This document shows positions 38,786 through 50,600 of a DNA stretch of 64,000 nt, piece after piece. Position 1 is the first letter of the stretch. The number at the start of each line of letters is the position of its first letter. The stretch comes from Haliclystus octoradiatus. Its lineage: Eukaryota; Cnidaria; Staurozoa; Stauromedusae; Haliclystidae. The notes under the pieces were generated by a model. It saw nothing but the letters and a program-made list of their open reading frames with translations, did no database searches and was not told where the DNA came from. The position numbers and the translations under genes were made by a program. The stretch lies in contig OU744452.1 of assembly GCA_916610825.1 (NCBI GenBank), positions 14,054,110 through 14,118,109 of the forward strand, read 5' to 3'.

Positions 38786-41700
38786 TTAATATCCAAATGA
38801 TATCTTAGTACTATGTGTCTTTGGCATCGGTCTACCGAATGAACTTCTTAATTGATGATTTGATTTTTGATACGATGAAATAATGCCTTTGCTCTGTGGG
38901 AAGAACCGGATATCACCAGATGGATGCTGTGGATAAAGAAATAGCATTAATCAACTTCACAATCAAGATAAAAACCTTCTTTCTGTTATACCTACTTTTT
39001 ACTTAACGAGCAAGCATGGAATAGCAAATTTGCATTAAATATAACTCAGAGTGTTTAGCTTTTATGCCGATATATATATTAGAGGTGTACAGAGTCGGTA
39101 AATGTAAGGAAAGTAGACTCAAACTCTGACTCCGGCTCTAAAATATTTCAGACAAACCCCTGTAAAAGGTCCGAAAATTGATTAATTTATCAACTCCAAA
39201 TTAAGTAAACATATAAAGGTACAAAATATATTAACATAATCTGAAATACGTAGCCAATCAAACTTCTATGTAGAAATATCTAGACAATATTCTATTTTGA
39301 AATGCTTTGAAAAATTACCAGGACTGCATTCTAGACTCCAACTCCTGACTGGCAAACAATTCACTCCAGTCCAACCCCTGTTGAAAAGTGGATACTCCTG
39401 CCAGAGTCAGAGTTTGACTGTGGCTCTTGCACACCTCTAATATATATAAGTCAAAGACTACACATTCATAATTGTTACTAATAGTTTCATGCTTACGCAA
39501 TCATCAGACAAATAAACTAATTAATGAAAAACATACAGTTCCGCCTATATCGATTTACAAACCTACAGTTATTGTTTAACAGAACAAAGGCTTTTGATGC
39601 TTGAAATAAATTGTATTGTTATTATTTCCTATTATCGCTGGTTAGTTATCATCTGCATATGTAAATTATAATATATATGTTATGTTTTCACGGATTTATA
39701 ATTAGTTCGATAAAATTTATTCTCATGTCTACATTTGGAAATGAGTTCAGACTTTTTATTCAATAGATCTTCTTTATAGCGCAAATGATATGGTACTTCA
39801 ATTAGACATAAATGGCATTATTCGATTTGTTGCTGTATGCTTTCGCTTTAGCTCGGCAGGTCCATTCAATTTTGTAGTTTTCTTTCCTATCTTTTAGTCT
39901 CCACATGTATTTCGAAAGTTGTGTGCTGTTAATATATTTTCTGTGTTTGAATGACATCATATGCTGCATGTATCTTTGTTTGAAGGTTCCCTCCGTCAAA
40001 CCGATGTAATTTTGACCTTCCTGATCTTCTGTGGTACTAACTTTTGCCTTGTAAATGAGACTTTCTGTGAGGCATTCATTGTTAAATGGGCAAGGCCGTT
40101 TTTCCCTACAATTGCATTGTTTAATACAAGCCTGCTGATGTTTCTTTTCTCTGTTAATTATTTCGTTGTTATGGTTGGTCAGACTCATAATGGTCTTCAT
40201 GTTTGAGGTGCAGCTTGTACTAAATTAAACATGGAAATTGGAAAAACATGGATTCATTTCACGAATGAACAGCATTTCAAAAACTTTGCAATCGAATTTT
40301 TTTGCAATGTTGTAAAACTGAAAACGATTCGTGAAGATTGTCCGTGTTCCCATGGTGATGTTCTTTCACATGGTTTCCGATCACTTTGGATTTGTGCTCA
40401 GCTATGCGTTTGTGGAGATGTCGGCAGGTGTGAAATGAAGCCTTCTCTGAATACGCAATCGGATTCAATATAATCATTGCTATGGTCCCAAGAGACTGAA
40501 ATTCTTATCTTTATATGGTAAGATATGGAAACTGAATAACTCTATCATTTAAGTATAAATATTTAATCTGCTCACTTAATTTTTAGACTTGATAACGGCT
40601 TTATGTGAAAGTCGAAACGTTGTCCAAATGTATTCATTATATAGCGTTGGTATTTCTGGTAAAATCTGTTAATTTAAAGACTCTTAACGCCATAATTCAT
40701 TTGTTATAATAATTAGACGTAATAACTATTATATGAAACGAACCTTGATCTCGGCTCTTTCAAGCTTCACAGGTGTTTCAAATCCGTTCTGTTGTTTGAT
40801 TTTTTCTTTCTGGTGGTTCAATATCACTTCTGTATCTAGATGCTTATCTGTCCATGAAATTGCCTAAATGAAAATAGAATATGTTTACATTTATTTTCAG
40901 TAAGTAAATATGCAGAAGACATGCTTCACAAGAATCAATACGGATAAATTCTTCCTTAAAGCAGTGAAATATTAATGTGTCTTCACTTGTCTTCAATTGT
41001 GCATGTTTTCCTTTTTATCTTTGTTGGTTCCACGGCTCGGGGGGTAACTTCCATATTTTTGGTATACGGGGAGCGCTAATATTTAAACGTTACGACGAGG
41101 ACGTTCAAATATAAGCGGATACATTTTTCAAAATTCAAATAAAAAATTATAATTCGCGTTACCAGACATATTTTTGAGGTATAATAAAATTCTACTTTAA
41201 ATCCTATATAAGTGTAATTTGTTGTTTCATGGCATCTCTCTCGTGATCTTCATGACTATCTTCAAATTGACGCAATTCTCAAATTCAGTTGACGCATTTA
41301 AAATCCAGTTGGAAAAATTAAATTTGCAAAAAGACTGCAAATATACATTTAATTAAGGATAATGGCTTTACGTAAGCGGAGGTGACGAGCCTCCCGTGTA
41401 TTTGCCTGTCACCATTGTTGACAAATAAACATACATATATACATACGTACATCCTCCCAAAGTTCTATTTGAGCAACCTCATCGAAGCGCAATGAAAGTT
41501 ACCCCCTCCCAGGTTTTACAGACGTTCCACTATGTCTTGAATAATATTGACACAATCATGAATTCTCCGATTATTTTATCGTTTACGGCCTTGTTGAACT
41601 ATTACCTGACCAGTCAGATTACACAGCACTGTCAAACAGTGACCACCAGTCCCCCATTTATGTTGGTTACTCCATACCAAATCAGATGGAGGATTCGGTG

Positions 41701-42643
41701 TTTTCTTACTACTCGCACTCCACACCTAAAACAATATTGTCAACATATAAAATAAAGATACGATGAAAGATACAATATACAACTTTTAATGATAAATTAT
41801 ATATAAACTTTTCTGAAACTAATTTAAAAATGGATTTTTTTAGCTTAAATTTGTATGTTCAATAGTCAGCTTTATTTTTCATGGAAATTCTAATCTCTGA
41901 TCTACAATTAAATTTTCCACATACTTCTTTTCGTTAGCAATCATTTCATATTTTCAAATAAAATCCTACACCTAAGGATGTTGTATATATCATTCTTAGC
42001 ATAATTCTACCGTCACATTTTCGCATCGTCCAATCACCGTGTGTGGCGGAAATCGATAGATCATGATCGGTCGACCTTGAACGCTTTGTTGTAAAGTATA
42101 ACTCCCTATGTCGATGTCCTGGAAGTGAAACAGATAAAGGTGGTCTATTAATTGGTAAGATTTCTTTATTCTGAATATCAAACCATGAACACTTGAATCC
42201 GGGGGGGGGGCATAATTCGTTCATTTTTTATGGGGGTGTGCCATTTTCAAAAATAGAGGAAACCGTAGAATTTCACAGCAAATGAGAATGAAGACCCTAA
42301 AAGTTCATGTTTTTACGAGCAAAACAATGAAAAAGTTCTAAATTGTTTGAAAATCTCTAAATTGACACTGTAACATTTCACAAGAATTTGGAAAAGGCAC
42401 CCCTTAAAAAATTGCACTTCCCCATACAGCCGAAGCCGATGTATGGAAGTCTCCCCTCGAGATTCAAATTTCAAAAAAAGTCTGCAATCTAAGATATCTT
42501 GATAGATTTTAATGGATTTCAATGTGAAAATTGCTTTTACTAGACTAACTAGACTTCCACAAGGCCCAAAATAGCAAAGAAATCGGCGAAGAGCCTGAAA
42601 ATTGTTATGTCTGGCTCAGTATAAACAGTACTATTTCCCGAAG

Positions 42644-42709
<66 letters not shown>

Positions 42710-45700
42710 TATGACTCAAAGATTACGAGTTCGGTCCGTTACTCTGAGTTTCGCGTAAAGACGCTCTTCAGACGGTTTATTCATAATGAAAAATATACGT
42801 GTATCAACGCAAGTTTATACATATCATACTAAAGGCGTTTCTATTGTCTAATTATCGCATATCTATTGAAGTTCTTAGTCTATTGTTATTCTATTATGTT
42901 TTTGTATCCTTATAATTCTTAAGGTAAAATTTGTTCTCATGTCTGCACTTGGAAATTAGTTCCGACCTTTTGTTTAATAAATTGTCATATTCATAGTAAA
43001 TAATGTGCAGTTTTTCTGTGAGGCATAAATTACATTTTTTCTGGATATTATTATAGGCAGCAGCAGTTGCTAGTATCGACCATTTGATGTTGTAGTTGAT
43101 GTTTTTTTCTTTTAATTTCCAGACAAGTTTTGATAATTCTGTGCTGTTCTGATACTTTTTGTTTCTAAAAGATGATTTATGCTGCGTGTGGCGCTGTTTG
43201 AAAGTGCCTTCCGTTAGTCCGATGTAATTTTTGCCACAGGGGTCTCGCGTTGTGGTGACGTTTGCGTTATACACTACGCTTGAGGTTAGGCACCTGTTAT
43301 CAAGCGGGCAATTGGCTTTTGTTCGGCAGTTACATAACTTTTTCCGTCCCTCGTTGCTTTTTGTATCCAGAATTTTCTTATTATGGCATCTAATTATGGT
43401 TTCCATGTTTGCCATACAGCTATAGCTTACCTTTACGTTATTCTTATTAAATATCTTATTAAATTTGTGAGTTTTTGGAAAATGTTTGTTAATAAGTGTT
43501 AAAAATTTCTTAGCTACATTAGTGTTGACATTTAAACTGTAAGGCGGGTTAAACCAAATAATATTGCGTCTTCGTTTTTCTTGCCTGTTTGTAATAGGTT
43601 CTGTAGAGTTGCGCTCCTTGTAGCTAAATTCGGCGGCGTACCCACTAGATTTTAGTGCGGCTATATATGGTGCTTTAGAAGTTTCAAATGCCTCTTCATT
43701 AATAGATAAGTCCGAGATTCGTTGATTTATAGCTATCGGAATTTGCTTGATAATATTTCTTGGATGGTTGGATTCAGCATTAATGTAGGTAGGTTCGTTA
43801 TTGGGTTTTCTATATGGTTGGTAGGTACCATTATTTAGATTAAGCGTAATATCAAGGAAATTAATTACTTTTAAATTAGTTTGAATTGTGATTTTTAGGT
43901 CAAAACTTTTAAAGATTTTAATCAAGTCTTTTCTCACCCTTTCTGCTTTTGGTCCTGATGTATTTTTTAATAAAGCAATACCATCATCTCGGTAGAGGCC
44001 AATGTTGCTTATTCCATACTTTTTTGTAATCTTGTCTAAGATAAAAAGTCCAACAAGCTCGCAAATTTCAGCACCGTCATAGCTGCCCATGGTGACGTCA
44101 AATAATTGGCCTTTGTTCTTTTTCATCCATGGTGTATTGTTATCAAATAATAATGATTTCCTAGCATGCAAGATTATTTTTATTTCATTTTGAGATATAT
44201 TGGTGAACTTTTGCGCGTAATTTATTGCGTCCAGTAAGAGTTTTTCCGTAATTGATGGGTAATAGTTTTCTATGTCGAAAGTGGCAAATGAGTGTTTTCT
44301 TTTATTTTTAATAGAGGAAAACCAATTGATAACAGCGCTTGTGTTTTTCCATTGGTTAAATCCAGTTGTGTTTTTTATATTCTTGGTGATTTTATCCAGA
44401 ATATGTTTGCTCACCACGCCCAATTCCCAATTCCCAATTCCCACGCCCAACGCCCAATTGCCCGCTTGATAACAGGTGCCTAACCTCAAGCGTAGTGTAT
44501 AACGCAAACGTCACCACAACGCGAGACCCCTGTGGCAAAAATTACATCGGACTAACGGAAGGCACTTTCAAACAGCGCCACACGCAGCATAAATCATCTT
44601 TTAGAAACAAAAAGTATCAGAACAGCACAGAATTATCAAAACTTGTCTGGAAATTAAAAGAAAAAAACATCAACTACAACATCAAATGGTCGATACTAGC
44701 AACTGCTGCTGCCTATAATAATATCCAGAAAAAATGTAATTTATGCCTCACAGAAAAACTGCACATTATTTACTATGAATATGACAATTTATTAAACAAA
44801 AGGTCGGAACTAATTTCCAAGTGCAGACATGAGAACAAATTTTACCTTAAGAATTATAAGGATACAAAAACATAATAGAATAACAATAGACTAAGAACTT
44901 CAATAGATATGCGATAATTAGACAATAGAAACGCCTTTAGTATGATATGTATAAACTTGCGTTGATACACGTATATTTTTCATTATGAATAAACCGTCTG
45001 AAGAGCGTCTTTACGCGAAACTCAGAGTAACGGACCGAACTCGTAATCTTTGAGTCATAATTTCTATATTGCTCTGCTTTTAGCATTGAGCACTCTAATT
45101 GATGTTTTGCCTCACACATTTATAATTATATTATTAGCTCCTTATTTGTTGAGCACTCTCACAGCACTACGCAAGTCAAAGATGAATCCAACGAAGTTTG
45201 ATTATTCTATGAAAAATATACCTGTGCCACCCAAGAATACATATCTAAAGCGTTTAATAGAGAAGGTAGAAAGCGTGATTAAGAGAATGCGCTGGAAAGC
45301 ATTTTATTTTGATAGTAGGAACAAACTAGAAGATGAACAGGAGACCCGCGAAAATTATGGATTTAAGTCAAGGAATTGCCCACCTATCATCGATGATCTT
45401 GCCAACTTCGAAGCTGAACTACTCGATGTTGTAAAAGGTATCAAATTTAAGCATAAGCAACACAGTCAATTCCAACAAAAATTGAATGAAGATATCAAAG
45501 AAATTAAAAAAACTACAAAGGCATTTATCCCCGCTGATAAAACAGCAAACTTTTATAAAGTTAACAAACAAGCACATGATACTTTACTAAGGAATAACAT
45601 CACAGCGGCATACAAAAAGACAGAAAAGAACATCATAAACACTATCAACAAAGAAGCGAAAGCGATAGCTACTGATCTTAAAATAGACAAGAGAACCGAA

Positions 45701-47576
45701 TGCATGGCAGAAAAACAAGCATTCATTACGTTGAAAGATCATAAGGCCAATTTTGAAAATAACCCGACTTGCAGATTAATTAATCCAGCAAAGAGTGAAT
45801 TGGGCGTGGTGAGCAAACATATTCTGGATAAAATCACCAAGAATATAAAAAACACAACTGGATTTAACCAATGGAAAAACACAAGCGCTGTTATCAATTG
45901 GTTTTCCTCTATTAAAAATAAAAGAAAACACTCATTTGCCACTTTCGACATAGAAAACTATTACCCATCAATTACGGAAAAACTCTTACTGGACGCAATA
46001 AATTACGCGCAAAAGTTCACCAATATATCTCAAAATGAAATAAAAATAATCTTGCATGCTAGGAAATCATTATTATTTGATAACAATACACCATGGATGA
46101 AAAAGAACAAAGGCCAATTATTTGACGTCACCATGGGCAGCTATGACGGTGCTGAAATTTGCGAGCTTGTTGGACTTTTTATCTTAGACAAGATTACAAA
46201 AAAGTATGGAATAAGCAACATTGGCCTCTACCGAGATGATGGTATTGCTTTATTAAAAAATACATCAGGACCAAAAGCAGAAAGGGTGAGAAAAGACTTG
46301 ATTAAAATCTTTAAAAGTTTTGACCTAAAAATCACAATTCAAACTAATTTAAAAGTAATTAATTTCCTTGATATTACGCTTAATCTAAATAATGGTACCT
46401 ACCAACCATATAGAAAACCCAATAACGAACCTACCTACATTAATGCTGAATCCAACCATCCAAGAAATATTATCAAGCAAATTCCGATAGCTATAAATCA
46501 ACGAATCTCGGACTTATCTATTAATGAAGAGGCATTTGAAACTTCTAAAGCACCATATATAGCCGCACTAAAATCTAGTGGGTACGCCGCCGAATTTAGC
46601 TACAAGGAGCGCAACTCTACAGAACCTATTACAAACAGGCAAGAAAAACGAAGACGCAATATTATTTGGTTTAACCCGCCTTACAGTTTAAATGTCAACA
46701 CTAATGTAGCTAAGAAATTTTTAACACTTATTAACAAACATTTTCCAAAAACTCACAAATTTAATAAGATATTTAATAAGAATAACGTAAAGGTAAGCTA
46801 TAGCTGTATGGCAAACATGGAAACCATAATTAGATGCCATAATAAGAAAATTCTGGATACAAAAAGCAACGAGGGACGGAAAAAGTTATGTAACTGCCGA
46901 ACAAAAGCCAATTGCCCGCTTGATAACAGGTGCCTAACCTCAAGCGTAGTGTATAACGCAAACGTCACCACAACGCGAGACCCCTGTGGCAAAAATTACA
47001 TCGGACTAACGGAAGGCACTTTCAAACAGCGCCACACGCAGCATAAATCATCTTTTAGAAACAAAAAGTATCAGAACAGCACAGAATTATCAAAACTTGT
47101 CTGGAAATTAAAAGAAAAAAACATCAACTACAACATCAAATGGTCGATACTAGCAACTGCTGCTGCCTATAATAATATCCAGAAAAAATGTAATTTATGC
47201 CTCACAGAAAAACTGCACATTATTTACTATGAATATGACAATTTATTAAACAAAAGGTCGGAACTAATTTCCAAGTGCAGACATGAGAACAAATTTTACC
47301 TTAAGAATTATAAGGATACAAAAACATAATAGAATAACAATAGACTAAGAACTTCAATAGATATGCGATAATTAGACAATAGAAACGCCTTTAGTATGAT
47401 ATGTATAAACTTGCGTTGATACACGTATATTTTTCATTATGAATAAACCGTCTGAAGAGCGTCTTTACGCGAAACTCAGAGTAACGGACCGAACTCGTAA
47501 TCTTTGAGTCATAATTTCTATATTGCTCTGCTTTTAGCATTGAGCACTCTAATTGATGTTTTGCCTCACACATTTA

Positions 47577-47629
<53 letters not shown>

Positions 47630-50600
47630 AGATCATTGGTATAGTTTGACAAACTGCCTGTTGTTTTGCATGAAAGAAAAATGGAATGAACTAAAAATGT
47701 AAATTTGTAGAAGTTATGAATAAAAATCTAGTGCTGAGCCTCTATAATTTTGTATGAAAACTGGATATTCAATTGTCTAACCTGCATAGCCGAGGAATTG
47801 TACAGCCTGATGAAGCGTCCCAATTTATCAATCTCTTGAATCCGGACATGTTCTGTGGTACTACTGTATATAAACAAGAAAATGATCATGTTTTATTAAA
47901 GGATGAGAATTGTGCATGGAAAATCATTGTGTAGAATGTAAATTGGTCAGATAAACTATTACTATTGACCTTTTCAATGGTATGCTGTTTTTAAGAAGAT
48001 GATGAGTATGGTTACTAGCTGTTTGAGGTCTGAATGTTGTGTTCCTTGTATGGGACATCGTAACTAAAACAGAAATTGCACATAATTTTGTATTTTTAAT
48101 TATAATAAGTGAGTTACTTCATAGTAAAAACTTCATTCTTGCACCTATTTCTTGCACCTATTTGCACCTATTCTTGTACCTTCTTGTCTCAAGAACCTAT
48201 TATTTTTCATGTCCAACCTTCAAGCAATTTTGGCTTGCAAGATTCTTACACGCCAAAATAATCTGAGCGGTACAATATATTTTGCTCAAAACAATAATTT
48301 TTGTTGCTTGATACAAGTTACATTGATTTGAAACAAGCAATATATATTTTGTCCATTTTTTCCTGTGTTTGACTTCAAGGTGAAATACAATCTTACTTGG
48401 CGTAGACCTTGGCCTCGTTGTCAAAAGTATTGGGGCAGTTCTGCTTCTTTGATGACGAATTCCAAGTGAAGTTGCAGCACGTGTTGTTGGAGGGAATCTC
48501 GTTTGTGTGCTAATTGGTGACAAAAGAAGAGGACAGTGCGTCGAAGATTGGGTAACATTAAGCCTACAACGAGAAATTAAAATATATGGACACTTTCAAT
48601 GACTTGGACAACAATATTTATATGTTTGAAAAAGGCAACAGCCATAGTCGTGAATTCATTTTATCTACGACCTCAACGTTTTGTTATCGTCTGCGATAAT
48701 TTTCAAGAGTATATAATTAAGTTAATTGTTTACTACTTTTTGACAACCTGACTTCGATTGTCCTGGTGAATGTAGCACATCAAAACCTATTGAAAACTGC
48801 AATGTTTTAAAACTTTGAAAGAGACGATGAGCAAATATCATTCTAAAATATCACGAAGGTTTTCTGCGATCTGATTGGTCGAAAGAGCGTGCATGAAATC
48901 CTAGGGTAAAACATGGCTCCGAAAACCGGGAAAAACCGCAAGCTTTAAAAAGTATGATCTGTGATAAAATACAGAATTTATAACTTTTTGATAACAATCC
49001 AATAAATATCTCAATAATGGCTACGATTTACAAAACGGCATTTAGCTCAAGATGTTTTTATTTATCGAAAAGCGTGGTAAATGAGTTATTGGTCGTGTAA
49101 CATGCAAAATAAAAACACAGAATGAAAGACAATTATAGGCTACGCTGTTTCAAGGTAAACCTAAAATTTAAATAACAATTACTGCATTTATTTTTCTTAA
49201 AGGAGCAAAAATGACCGGCAGGCGCTACGCACTTCGGATCACGTGCATGTTTATTGTTCATAACAAATGTACATTGTTGACATGAATTTATAACAGATTA
49301 GGCCTGCGTAGAACAATAGTTTCAAAGCGAGACGGTTGAATTACGCTAAGCATAAATTCAACTTGTGCTCGCAGCGGTCGCCGGTCAATCTTGCCCCTTT
49401 AAGAACTACAGTACCACTTATATTACAGACGTTCTTGTATATGTCTTTCTTTATTCGACAAAATCTATCTTGTTGTGGGATTCTCTTCATGCTTGGTTTA
49501 TGAATTGAAATTGAATTTTAAATTGTGAATTCATGAATTGAAAATTCGCCGTCGAATGAGATTCCGACATTTGTTTTATTTTAGAAAAGTGTTATCACAT
49601 GCTTGCAAATGTTTGTATTCATATTTACTAAACTCGAAAATGTTGGGAGACACTCGGGAAGCTCAAAATCACTCGCTCGGAGCTCGTGATTTTTTAGCGC
49701 TTTACTCGTGTCTCCCAACATTTTCTCGTTTAGTAAATATGAATACAAACATGGCAAGTATGTGGTAACCCTTTAATAGCAACAGTAAGGGCAACAGAGT
49801 ATAGCTGACTTTGAATTCATTTTATTAATAGCCTGGACGTTTCGGCAATCGTATGTTATCCTTTTGATGATCAAGACAAATTTTTACAACTTAATTAAAC
49901 TAACTTTTATACGTATATAGTTAGAATTGAAACAAAGATGGGACAAAAGCCTTTTCCGTTACTGGGAGTTTCAAGAGTTAATTTTGCGATCATCAGGCGG
50001 TTGAAAATTGAATAATCTAAAATGTAAATAAGTTATGAATAAAATTCGAAGTAGGGAAACTATATACAGTAACCAACTCGGGCTCGATGTCTAATTGTTA
50101 AATAGATATTCCGGTTAATAGTGAACGTTCACTGTTTTCCCAGGTTTTATCCATAGACGTGTGGATTTCCTTTCATTGAGGCGATTTTTGTTGCTTCAAG
50201 AAATTGCAAATTATCGCACTTCTAAGGGAGGGTCAAATTAGCATGCGCCCAGACCTACTGTTTTCCTTCGTCAACGTACGGTCCGCAAAACGCTGGCAGA
50301 ATCTCAGTTCACGCTCCTGTGGCTTAACAAAATGCTGACAAGACCAATCAGCTTCAATCGAATCGAATTCCTTCTATTAACTCAATCTTGGTCTGGAATT
50401 ATCCGGCGCCTTGGTTACATTGGGGAAATGCAATGTTATCCTGAACTGAGATTCTGCCAGAGTTTCGCAGACCCTACGCTTGGCGAGGGAAAATAGTAGG
50501 CGCAGGCTAGGGTCACAATTTCTAGGGTGCGCTCTGTTATGCAGTAAAATGCTCTCTGTTATGCATTGTTCTTACCTTCGGCTTTCTTCTTCCAGCATCA

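Larger units (their letters stand above)
42705..47587 (+). mobile_element. Penelope-like retroelement (RT + GIY-YIG) in compound arrangement
   Basis: Three copies lie side by side. 42705-44427 is an inverted 5'-truncated copy, 44462-45029 a direct 3' fragment, and 45030-47483 a full unit, followed by about 104 bp of the next unit to 47587. Partial tandem duplication plus an inverted truncated copy is the classic Penelope-like (PLE) structure with pseudo-LTRs. Each copy carries the same 40 bp hammerhead ribozyme. The RT/endonuclease reading frames of the inverted and direct copies translate identically over the shared part, which points to a recent insertion (or an assembly duplication). TA microsatellites border both ends. 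The element sits in an intron of the lamin-tail gene, in the opposite orientation. Confidence 0.92.

Noticed and set aside
40231..40473. Plus-strand 80-codon gene
   Set aside because: Mostly antisense of a GIY-YIG fragment; only its last dozen codons are meaningful, as a PLE C-terminal piece.
42894..44507. Separate RT gene on the minus strand
   Set aside because: It is a truncated inverted copy whose apparent start lies in junction filler.
45050..45181. N-terminal extension of the PLE protein from an upstream Met
   Set aside because: This part reads the repeated tail of the preceding copy; the same bases follow the stop codon of the downstream copy, so it is non-coding flank.
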